DNA from: Asparagopsis taxiformis
Taxonomy: Eukaryota > Rhodophyta > Florideophyceae > Bonnemaisoniales > Bonnemaisoniaceae
NCBI GenBank assembly: GCA_030407315.1
Contig: JALQPE010001742.1
Location: forward strand, 25,853-89,852
Reading direction: 5' to 3'
Length of the DNA stretch: 64,000 nucleotides
Position 1 is the stretch's first letter. Each line of letters starts with the position of its first letter. The notes beneath the pieces are model-generated. The model worked only from the letters and a program-made list of their open reading frames with translations. It ran no database searches and was not told where the DNA came from. This document shows positions 21,944 to 32,270 of this stretch, one piece after another. Made by a program: the position numbers and the translations under genes.

Positions 21944-23585
21944 TCATACTTGCTCGCCGTGTTGGTGCATCCCATCATCATCTCTTTTTGCTGCCGCCTC
22001 GTTCAGCTGTTCCTCCACCGACGCATGTTTCGCCTTCTCAGCTTCCAGCTGACGTTCCGCTTCAACCCTCGCCACCAAAAGTTCGTCTAATCTAGACAAC
22101 GAATCCCGCAGCCCCTTCAGACTTTCTGTCATTTTCGATACGTTTCTCATTACTTTTCCTTCCAGGCTTGCGATGCACTGCTCTAGAACTGCCTTTTCTT
22201 GTTCCGTGTCCTTCGCTTCTGCGCGACGACGTAAATCATTTAGGTTCGCCTTCATTCGTTTCACATTCTCTTTCAGGTTGGACTGCCGTGTTCTCTCCGT
22301 AACTACTTCATTAATTTTCATTGTACAGTCTCTCATAGCGCCGTTCAGTTCCTGCAGTTGCATTTCAACGTCTTTCATTTTTTTGTTTGCGACATGCAAC
22401 TTCTCCTCTTCTTCCCGAATCAGATTTTTCAGATGATCCGTCTCCCTCGCTGCCTGGTCAAATCTACCAGAGTACATTTCCCCCCTCACATTGGCAAACT
22501 GTGTGTCCATTCGAAGATTTCGCACAGAGCCGTCATAGCGTGATCGCACGACATTGCATCGAGCTTTGGGTGTGTACCATGCAGAAATTCATACCTCAAC
22601 TCCTCGCTCCACCCCTCGGATTCACCGCTGCCCACGTGGATGTTTTACAGCATCGCCGGCGCATTCAAAGCCGCCCGAACAGGGCCCTGAGCTCTGTAAA
22701 TTTCGCTAACCATGCATTCGATTCCCAGACGTCGCAGTCGATCATCAACAGGGCGACTCGGAACCTGTGCTTGAATCGCGTACGTATCAGGCTCATCATC
22801 ACGAGTTTTCGGTGCAGTGATGAGGTTGGGTGCCCAACCTTGGAGTTCCCGACGGCACGCATTCATGAGAGTTCGGGAATCTGCTGCGCTTTCTGTCACA
22901 AAGCACGTCAGTAGAAATCCAAAGACAGTAGATTCCATAATTCTGCCGTGGTATTCACAATCGACCTCAATCTCCGCCGCAACAGGTCCAGAAACCTAGC
23001 CTCGGAATTTCTTCTGCTCTGTCATTCGGCTTACTAGGGCGTCGCAGTCTGCAACACGTCTGTTGCGTTGGAAGCGGCACAGAATTTTCATACGCTGCTT
23101 CCGCACATCATTCAAATTCTGAAGGCGATGATTTTTGTGTTTGATGCCACGACTGGCACTATGTCTCTGCTGTTCAAGGGAGTCTTTCATTGCCTGTTGT
23201 GCTCGGATTTAGGTTCTTATCTTGGGCCTGGTGTCTTGGAGAGCTGCAAGCTTTCCGCTCAACTCGGCTTCTAACGTTGGAGAAACGTCATTCCTGTACA
23301 TTTCTTCTGCTTCAGCCAATTCTGCTAGTGCCTTCTGAATAGCGCGCTCTCGTCTTCGAGCGCCGTCCTGAACGTCGACGAGTTCTTTATGTCTCTGCGA
23401 CAACTTGATTGAAATGTAATCGGAGGCATTGATTATTTCAGTGGTCTGTTGTCCCTTCGACTTGCTGTTCTTCCGCGCGACACGCCACGCCTCGGTTGCA
23501 GCTTCGCATTGCTGCTTACAAGCGTTGATGGGTCCGGTATACACACGACGCATTTCCTCTTCGAGCCTCGAATGGTTGACTTTGG
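21944..23585 (-). pseudogene. SMC5: Captured SMC5 fragment (coiled coil, hinge, coiled coil)
   Basis: In several minus-strand frames the order is: coiled coil (residues rich in E/R/A, 23580-23200); HKNHRLQNLNDVRKQRMK; KKFRG then VSGPVAAEIEVDCEYHGRIM and FLLTCFVTESAADSRTLMN; NLITAPKT...VPSRPVDDRLRRLG; then RSRYDGSVRNLRMDTQFANV and a second coiled coil to 21944. The F+G.V.GP..EI.V, FV..S..D..L, APK and PSR.....LG pattern is the SMC5 hinge. SMC5 pairs with SMC6 in DNA repair. Neither ATPase head is present and frame breaks occur near 22990, 22640 and 22550, so this is a fragment of a host gene, not a working copy. It joins directly to a PP5 fragment. The gap to the SET gene (21605-21943) holds nothing identifiable. 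Confidence 0.8.
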
Positions 23586-24258
23586 AAAAACTCCGTGAAT
23601 AGGTTGAAACGTGTTTCTGTATACTTCGCCCACTCCTCACCTTCAAACCGTAGATGCAGTTTATATTTTGCGACTCATGATTCCCCCTTGGCAAGTGGAC
23701 GGCTTCTAGACACAAAACTTTGATGGCCAATAGCGTCAGTATCACTTCAACGCTGAACGAGCCTCTGTGCACAAAGTCCCCGTTGAAGACGTATGAATTA
23801 TCCGCCGACGGTTTACCGTTCTCCTTAAATAAAGAGTAGGCCAGGTCATAATATTGTCCATGAACATCTCCACAGATCATGATCTTTTCTCCTGCACGAA
23901 CTGGAACTTTCACAATGTTTGGAAGTGTATCCATAATCTTTTTTGCAGCGAGAACAATCATGACTGCATATTTCATATGAAGCTTTTCCTGATTACGGAA
24001 TGTGCTCAACAGTTGCTCAAATTCAAGAGTTACTGTGCCGTCTTCCTGTATCCGAGGTCCAGTATAGGAATCCTACGGTCATGCTGTCAACATCGATTGT
24101 ATCAGAGACGCGCTGACGTAGAAGTTCACTCTCTATGGACTCTGCAAATGCCATCTTTCTGATTCACCGTTTGCATTCTTTAAATTTCTGAGCTGCGTCC
24201 TTATCACCGGTCAGCATCTTGAATATCAATGCATAGTCTTTCTTAGCATCCTTGTATC
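23585..24258 (-). pseudogene. PP5: Captured serine/threonine phosphatase PP5 fragment
   Basis: Minus-strand frames read through the end of a TPR repeat ([25 protein letters not shown]), the TPR-catalytic linker (IDVDSMTV, then DSYTGPRIQEDGTVTLEFE in a shifted frame), and the start of a PPP catalytic domain: KIMICGDVHGQYYDLAYSL, YVFNGDFVHRGSFSVEVILT and PRGNHESQNINCIYG. PP5 is a TPR-containing PPP phosphatase that works with HSP90. The canonical GDxxDRG motif is altered to GDFVHRG (metal-ligand Asp lost), the C-terminal two thirds of the catalytic domain are absent, and there are two or three frame breaks. It is bordered upstream by a helicase fragment and downstream by SMC5 sequence, all in the same orientation. 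Confidence 0.85.
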
Positions 24259-24261
24259 GGC

Positions 24262-24775
<514 letters not shown>

Positions 24776-25299
24776 CAGATACAACTGATAGAGGACATCA
24801 TCATGGCCGGAATAATATTGAATCATGTCTGGTTCTAAGCGTCTGTGAAGTGCAACGCGGCGGTCATGTTCATCTGTGAAGCTTATGGTGTGAAGCGGGG
24901 CGGGTGCCAACGTGTATTGAGGAGTGGTAAGTGACTGCTGCTAGCCCCGGTTTCCACTGATATTTGAGTCTGACGTGCATTAGTAATACCCTTTTCCAAA
25001 TAGAATGGAGTGTGTATAGAGCGTTTAACGGCATTTCAAATTGCAGTTCATGATCGGTAGCGTTGCTTAGAATCTCCCCTTGTAGCTGGTGTGCATAGAG
25101 CTGTCACAGCTAACCACAGTGGTTAATTCGATCGCGATGTTCATATTGCACACAGCGGTGCGTCGTCAAGTCATCACCATGATCCTCGTCCTCGTCTTGC
25201 TTCATCGTCGCCTCAGGGTTACCGTGTATGAAATGCAGCGAACAATGAAAGCGCGCATACCGCGCAATCAACACCGGTTGAAATTGCACCTGTAACCGA

Positions 25300-25755
25300 C
25301 AATAAAAACATAACAGACGCGGCGGTAATCTCGTGCGCATTGATAGAGGATGCCGGAATAGTCTGAAGGTATTTATAAGCTCGCATGTCTGTGCAGCCAC
25401 AACTTTGCAGCGCTGAAGTACGTGAAGACAATTCATCTGATATGTCGACGCACAAATAGTGTATGAGAAACAGACAAAGCTTGTCTGATGGAGAACCCCT
25501 AACATCACGAATTAACGCTAGAATGCGTTCCAAATCGAAATTTCCTGGACGAGCAAGCACCTCCTCCTCCACCTGAAAGTGACCATCCAATCCACGATCG
25601 TTAATCTGATCGAGCAGAGCGGTCGCAATGTTATTGTGTAGATCAATTGTGCGCTTCTTTTTCGTCAGTTCCTGATTGCCCAGAACGCATCGCCCTTGTC
25701 CAAATCGAACGTTCTCTTCCATGTTGATGTTCGTCCCAAAAAAAGGAACGAACAA
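25300..25755 (-). pseudogene. Captured SLY1/SCFD1-like Sec1-Munc18 fragment
   Basis: The minus-strand ORF contains ELTKKKRTIDLHNNIATALL followed by DQINDRGLDGHFQVEEEVLA, a helical segment with DKLCLFLIHYLCV, and GCTDMRAYKYLQ. This is the order of the conserved helical region of SLY1-type SM proteins, which chaperone SNARE assembly in ER-Golgi traffic. The preceding FWDEHQHG lies in another frame across a seven-T run near 25741. Only about 150 residues of a roughly 650-residue family are present. It is the fourth host-gene fragment in the same orientation. The 400 bases to 26170 may contain more decayed sequence but I cannot assign it. Confidence 0.7.
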
Positions 25756-26174
25756 TTGTTTCTGTCATCTAAAAATTGAAAACAACGCCCAACCTGATGA
25801 CAGTAACCTGAACCGCCCTCGCGACGAAAGCGGGAAGGGAGATGCACAGATGCAGGTAGTACAAAATGTCCTGGAGGAGATGGCAACCATGTCTTCATCA
25901 CACACATGGTGCTGGACACAGAGGATTTGGGAGACGGAAGGGAGAGGGAACGATTTGAAGGCCTTGGTGGGTCATGGATGCACGGCTTACAGAACATACT
26001 ATCTGGCAGTGAAATGGCCGGCGTGCTTCCAGTAGAAAGCCGCCGGCCGCGGGTACAAATTTTATCAGATGTCACAATTCAAAATTATGACTCAAAATTT
26101 TGTACCGACCAGTTGTGCTTCAAATTGAAGCACATCGCTCCGTGAAATGTTGTACCTCACACGCCGTACCTCCC

Positions 26175-26595
26175 GCGAATAAGTGGCTGTCTTTGTGTTG
26201 CACTCTTCGAGCGTCATGTGCACAATGATTGTGCACATGTGTGCACCTGAGACGCTATGTGTGTATCTGAGACGCCATGGCGTGGATGTCCGCCAATAAG
26301 TGGCTGTGTGTTTGTTGCATTCTTTGAGCGTAATGTGCACTATGATTGTGCACATGTGTGTACCTGAGACGCCATGGCGTGGATGTCCCGCCAATAAGTT
26401 GCTGTGTTTTTGTTGTATTTGAGCGTAATGTGCACAATGATTGTGCATGATTGTGCACATGTGTGTACCTGAGACGCCATGGCGTGGATGTCCCGCCAGT
26501 AAGTGGCTGTGTTTTTTTTGCATTATTTGAGCGAAATGTGCAAAACGATTGTGCACATGTGTATACCTGAGATGCCATGGCGTGGATGTCTCTTC
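26175..26595. repeat. Minisatellite, four units of about 100 bp
   Basis: Four imperfect tandem units are anchored by GAGACGCCATGGCGTGGATG (starting near 26270, 26366, 26471 and, with one change, 26569), spaced 97-105 bp. Each also holds a GATTGTGCACATGTGT block and a GAATAAGTGGCTGTGT-like block. The block TGTGCACAATCATTGTGCAC is close to palindromic on the opposite strand. It lies immediately downstream of the BAH-like gene, between it and the captured gene fragments, a usual place for subterminal or internal repeats of non-autonomous elements. Confidence 0.85.
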
Positions 26596-26685
26596 CGGCG
26601 CCTCCGTGAGCTCACGAAAGACAGGCTGACAATGAGTGTTGCAAAGTAACTTTGCAAAACTTTGGAAAACTCTTTTACGGTGAGA

Positions 26686-27720
26686 CTAACGGAGGCGCTG
26701 GGAATGTAGTTTCAAGTCCTGAAAAATACTTTTTGGTAAGCGCATTTCGGGGAGAGAGGGGAATGTGGCAATCACCGAGCTGGGATCGACGAAGTCACAC
26801 CAGGGAGTAGGTGTATTCAATACAAAGCAAGGCTTGTAGCGGCTTTCGAATGCATCTCCTTCCTTCTGAAACCAGTGTATGCGCAGCTTTGTGACGCCCG
26901 CCCCTCTCTTCCTTACGCTCTGTACCTTTCCGACCCAGAATGGCTCTTCAGGAGTACACTCATTACCACGGATGACCACAAACCCATTTTTTTCGGGTAA
27001 CGGGAGAGAGGGGCGCATGGTGGTGTCCGTGGAGTTGTCTTGGTCCTCGTCGTGCGCGCGCGCATCCATTTTCTGATGTCCTTGCTCTGCCATTTCCTGA
27101 TTTACACCTGAAGCCACGTCCCGACGTCCAATTCCGTCACTTTTTGTACCGCTTGTCCCCCTCCCATCTGCACCGCTTTGCCCGGTTTCCTGCAATTCCG
27201 CGAGTCCGCCAGTATCCGTTCCATCTAAATTTTCCACTCTGTGAGCTCCTCGGCGGGTAGAATCACCGTCCAAAATCTTCACGATTCCCTTGACCACCAG
27301 CATCTGATAAGCCCGCTTTAGAATTTTTTTGTTAGACCACTGCATCTCCCTGGAGAACCCGAATGACTTGGTTAGAAACTCATAGCACACGACCCTTCCA
27401 TTATACGTATACATCTCGGACACACAGTCATAGAGCGAACGCAAATACTTGTTGCGAACAGCAGTAGTGCTCACTGACATTGCTTTCGTATCTTCGGACA
27501 GCTTGTCCCCATCGACAACAGCAAAACATGCCCGATTATCACAGCATTTAAAGGAACCCAGTTTTCCAGCCGCATTCAACTCAGCGATCTTCGCTGCTCT
27601 AGCGCTGTAGCGCTGAGTACGAGACGAGGCTGGACGGGATGGTGACGGAGATGGTGACGGAGACGGTGGTTGGTGGTGCGTTGCATGCTGTAAATTGCGC
27701 TTCTTGAGGGGCGCGTCCAT
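26686..27720 (-). CDS. Transposase deletion derivative: N-terminal and BAH-like modules without the DDE core
   Basis: About 344 residues from the ATG at 27720 (MDAPLKKRNLQHA, then a Ser-Pro repeat). Residues about 60-160 (KCCDNRACF..., then GRVVCYEFLTKSFGFSRE) match the N-terminus of the transposase at 32271-34771 (TCCEKRCFW..., GRPVCYRFLEYSFKFSR). The C-terminal 100 residues (EPFWVGKVQSVRKRGAGVTK, LRIHWFQKEGD, YKPCFVLNT.TPWCDFVD) match that protein's C-terminus (MPFWLGQIK...VRWYEVYD...KYRP). The roughly 350-residue catalytic core is gone and the frame is intact. The C-terminal module looks BAH-like, a nucleosome- or methyl-lysine-binding fold. It may be a transposition regulator or an exapted protein. 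It is divergent from the ParB-methyltransferase gene at 29046 with 1.3 kb between starts and nothing else supportable there. Confidence 0.65.
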   Translation of the reverse strand: MDAPLKKRNLQHATHHQPPSPSPSPSPSRPASSRTQRYSARAAKIAELNAAGKLGSFKCCDNRACFAVVDGDKLSEDTKAMSVSTTAVRNKYLRSLYDCVSEMYTYNGRVVCYEFLTKSFGFSREMQWSNKKILKRAYQMLVVKGIVKILDGDSTRRGAHRVENLDGTDTGGLAELQETGQSGADGRGTSGTKSDGIGRRDVASGVNQEMAEQGHQKMDARAHDEDQDNSTDTTMRPSLPLPEKNGFVVIRGNECTPEEPFWVGKVQSVRKRGAGVTKLRIHWFQKEGDAFESRYKPCFVLNTPTPWCDFVDPSSVIATFPSLPEMRLPKSIFQDLKLHSQRLR

Positions 27721-29045
27721 GGTTGATAGGATAGTGAAGTGAAACAGAATCCAAGTATGAACGCAGAACACTATATTTATAGACTTCGGAACGAACTTCT
27801 GATCAAGTTCGGTTGCCATGTGGCTGCCGACTGTGCAGCGCTTTGCTGATGACTGATCAGTCGAATGGCATACATTTGAATAGTTCTGACAAAATGTCTT
27901 TTCGACACCACATCTGAGCAGTTCCACGACAGGTCGTGAACTGAACAGTTCCAACGAGCTGGAACATAATGTTCCAAGTGGTAACACTGTTCTATATCAG
28001 GAAAGTCTATATGGGTATGAGTAGGAAATGCCGCAAACAATGTTGATTATCCTGTTCGGTGAACTGCATTCAACCTTTCATCTTCAAAGTGTTCGTGACA
28101 TCAATAGACAAATTAGGAAGTAATCTATGTAGTTCAAGCCTTCAATATGGCTCTGAAGTTCAAGTAGCCAGTTTCGAAATGAGGTATCGCATCTGGTGGC
28201 ACAACTTGGATAAGTTGAGTGCCTTCGAATAGACTGTGGACAGATATGATGCTGAACGAACTGATATTTTGGTTCGCACCAAAAGTCATGGTGAGGGTAG
28301 CGGTAAAGGCAGCAGTTGTTGATAGTTGAAGGTATACTTTGGAACGATCAGAAACAAAATTTTTTCGAATGCGAACCATAGCTATGAATCGTGCACTCAC
28401 TGAAAGACCTATCCCGCAATATGGATACTACGTACATTGCTTCCACAAGCTGTAACACAGAAAAACCCTGGAAATGGTACGCAAACGTGTCAAGAAATCA
28501 TTTGGCATACAGCAACTTGGCTGTGATGATCTTGGACATCAATCAGAACAGGAAAACGTACGAAATCGGCTCAAGAACCAAAATACGAAATAAAATCCCG
28601 TCATATGATTTGTAATTGGATGGAACTGGCCCAACTGCATAACGAAATAGTAATTTCCCATTACTGATAACAAATTTAGGGCCGTCCCGGCATAACAACT
28701 AGAAACCTATGTGAGCTGCAGCGCCCCCTGCACATCAGATCTAAGAGTGACTTGGCGCCGACGATCGTAGCACGTGACAAAGACTGATTTGGCCTCATGA
28801 GCTTCCATCAGTTATACACTGTGGGTTCTATTGTATGTCCAGGGGTTCTTTTTTCACTTTCGTTCATTGCCTGGAGTGACTGGAAAGCTCCCGTCTTCTG
28901 CTGCTAGAACATTCTTTCGTTCTGGACCTCTCCGGCCTTTCTTTCTCCGCTCTAAGGGTAGGCTGAACTGGATTCGTACCGGATATCAGGACCCCCATTT
29001 ATTTCCATTTCCTCTTGACATCTGCAGGCATTCTGTACCTAAACA

Positions 29046-31855
29046 ATGAAGAAGCCAAGCACAAGACCTGGAGCGAAAACTTCCGGGCATGGAAAGGAAC
29101 TTCGTTCCGGAAGATTTCAAGACTCAGTTGAAGTTCTATTCGGGGATGTCATGGAAGGATCAATGAATACCCGTGTCGACCCCCGCGGGTGTATACCGCT
29201 TACTGCTGTTCGGAATATCGTGCGGTCTGGTGTGGAACGAATGAAACTGATATTCACTGGATCGATGAAATATGATTCGGCGTGTGATGGAACAGATGGT
29301 GTAGATGGCTTTGTAGCCGGTTCCGACAATGCCATCGTTGTCGAGATGACAGGGTCTTTGAAAAGACACGTGCTGGATTTCTTCAAATCCCAAACTGGCT
29401 CGGATGGAGAGCTCCTTAGCGAATCGAAAGCGAAAGAGAAAGTAGAAAGCCGCTCTGTCTGGTACGGTGTCGTCGACGGGATGCACAGACTTACGGCAAT
29501 ACAAGAGCTGATGCAAGAAATACCAGAAAGGTGGGACTCGTTCTTATGGCCAGTCACAATTCTTGATGGGGGGCAGTCTATTCATGTACTGAAGCAGCTC
29601 GGGAGACACCAGAATCGAAAGCATAACTCGAACTTTTACATCGAAACCACTTTCTATGATATGCTTCATGGCATGAAGGAGGAGGCTGAGAGATTACAGA
29701 GCATGTCATCCCGGAAACCCTCGGCCAAGCAAGTAGCAGCAGCATACGACGGCTCCACACACTTGAAGGACAATACCATCAGACAAACTGCTGCCACTGC
29801 TCTTCGACTACTCGACAGGGTGGTGGATGAGATCGGTTTGATAATGAATTCAGAGTTCCCTGATCTTGTAGGATCCATTTCTGGTACCAAAGACGTTCGT
29901 CGAGGAGGTGATTCAAAGATATCTACAGTGGAAACCAGAGTATATCGGAACTTTATTAACATTACTTCCCTGAAGTCGGCGACGAAGTTTATGAACGCTT
30001 CTGGACCAGATGCTGAGGAAATTCAAGTTTGCACATTGTATAGACTGCGAGATCTTTCCAAATTGAACAAGTTTAAACCGATTTCATACAAGATAACAGT
30101 ACAGCAGTTCGAACTCACGTGTGCAGCAATGAAAGAGGCTCGCAAATTTGAAAGTCTACATGAAGATAGTACATGGCCTCCTGAAATGGAGGCAACGAAA
30201 AAAAACTTGCTTCGCACTACAAAGTTTGATGCCGAAGTCACAGAAAACCTCGGCAATGACCATGACGTTCTGAATTCACTCCTGAACCAGTACAGGAAAG
30301 TTTGTCCACAGATAGCCCCCTTGAAAGAGAAGAAATATGCCGAAAGTCGAAACAAAGAACCGGACCAGGATTCTAAAGAGAAGGAGACCGATTTTCGGCA
30401 AGATGAAAGGACATCCGGAGATCTTGACCCTAATTCCCGCGTGGGAGACGATGTTGACCTGATCCACGGTCCACCCCCGTGCGAAGTGCAGGAATTAAAT
30501 AAGCAGGAAAATGTTGGAGAAGAGCCTAAGTTCAGTCAGGTTACTACTGGCTCTGTCCAAGACGCAGTCGGAATGGGTACTGAAGCAAAAAAAAGTTCGA
30601 AACGTGAGTCAGCACCGAAAACACTGGAGAAAGTTGCAGAAACTCAAAGTGTCAACTCTGAGAGACTGAACCTACGCGCAAAGCGAAACTCCCTTGGGGC
30701 TGGCAAACATGACAACATTGAATACGTATCCGAAATGAAGATAACCTGCCACCAGATGAAATGGCAAGAGTTCGATAAGGAGTTCTGGACAGATGAAAAC
30801 CACTTCTAGATATGATGCTAACTGATCCTCCGTACGGTACACCTAGATCCAGATCGCTTCGTAATTCACCTTACGATAACTTTATTTCCGACAAAGATAT
30901 CAAGGATCTATGCCAGTTTTCAAGAAGGGTTTTGAAGCCTGGGGGCTGGTTCTTCTGTTTCGTTTCTGTTCGGAACTTTCCCCTCCTCACTGATGAGCTC
31001 CGAAATGCAAGCTTTGAATGTCCGGACTACCCTTTTGTTATTATGAAGGATACGAGTACTATTCAGCACCACCGAGGCGATACGTTTCCACAGAATGCTT
31101 GTGAATTTGCCGCTTTCGCAAGAGCTCCGGGAATCCGAACAGATGGGTTCAAACCTGACCTTCGTAGCCCGTACCACTTCATCTCAACTGACACGAAACG
31201 AAACTTCGCTGCAATTGCTGGAGTTCCTGTTCCGAAGGACAAGCTCCTCACTCCAGGAACAAAGTCACCAGTTCTGACAGAAGAAAAGAATATCAGTTTG
31301 CTTTCGGAAGTAATCAATACGTTCTGTCCGGAACGTGGTTCTGTCATCGATGCTTACGGGGGTACATTAACAACCGCCATTGCAGCCATGAGAACTGCTC
31401 GTTCGTGCGTGATAATTGAGGCCAGTGCCAACACTTTTCGTTTAGCGTACGAGAGACTCCGTTCTGTAGCTGAAATATTATACAACCAAGAAATCAAGCC
31501 TATTCGAAGGTCTAAGAGGCGGAAAACAGGAGAATGCGTGGAGGACACTATACGCTCTTCCCAGGAATCTGTTCCCAACCAGGAATTGGGTTCTGGTCTC
31601 GACAAAGAAGGATTTCAGGAACGGAAGGACGACAGAAATTGCCAAGCGGAAAGTGAGCATGATGATTGGCCAGATCACATATTCCGAGGCGGGGATATTG
31701 TCAATTTGTGCTTATCTGGGAAAACAGTGGGAGAAGCAACTTTGCTTCGTCCATTGTCTACTGGTGATCGATTTCAAACTACTATTCACAATATCCCCTT
31801 TCTAGATTCGAAAAGAAGGGAGAGAAACTCGTTTCGTGCTACAAATTCGAACTGA
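29046..31855 (+). CDS. ParB-like plus DNA methyltransferase gene, split by a frame change
   Basis: The first frame (ATG 29046, stop 30807-30809, 587 residues) has a ParB-like domain: a substrate-interval segment and VVDGMHRLTAIQELMQ (residue about 143). Helical sequence follows, then a charged tail. The second frame (30812-31855) starts immediately with MMLTDPPYGT (DPPY at 30834-30845) and continues with FSRRVLKPGGWFFCFV and ERGSVIDAYGGTLTTAIAAM (motif I), again DPPY before the glycine motif, i.e. a beta-class N6A/N4C methyltransferase. The two frames abut without spacing, and one extra base in CACTTCTAGATATG (30800-30813) would join them, so I read this as one protein of about 935 residues with a frameshift. 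ParB-methyltransferase fusions are known in bacteria and phages. Next downstream is the transposase; the gap 31856-32270 shows nothing else. Confidence 0.75.
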
Positions 31856-32270
31856 GAGAGGGTTCCGGAGACCGAACCTATCCTTACTGTTACGGTGGTT
31901 TGAGCCCCCTCCGGAAACGTTGAAGGGACTGCTTGGAATATTCGCTTGGGATATTTTCAGCATGGAACCGAAACGAAGTCAAAGTTTTCCCGAGTCGAAA
32001 TAGTATTCCATCGATATCCAGACACTTTGTCAATGACAAATCATTTTTCATGATCCATTGGTGCTAGTTAATCCGGATTAGAGGAACCAGATTTCATTAT
32101 TTGGTTCCGGCGGCGGATACTGACCGTCGCTGCCCGTTAGTATCATGAGAAATCGAGCTGAAGTCCACTGAGTCATTTTGCAGAAATCCATTTGTTTCCA
32201 TTTCTATTACCTCAAGCTTCCATCAAAGCCACTCCGCAGTCACCGAAACAAATCTGATCGTTTCCCCACC

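Noticed and set aside
26092..26578. Long minus-strand ORFs with repeated HLLAGHPRHGVSGTH-like segments
   Set aside because: They are translations of the 100-bp minisatellite in several frames and have no independent support.
28134..28615. Small ORFs on both strands in the divergent gap
   Set aside because: Short, overlapping and without motifs; more likely promoter or leftover element sequence.
29046..31855. A bacterial contaminant or prophage carrying ParB and a methyltransferase
   Set aside because: It is followed on the same strand by a eukaryotic-type DDE transposase and shares an element with SET genes; no bacterial genes, ribosome-binding sites or operons surround it.
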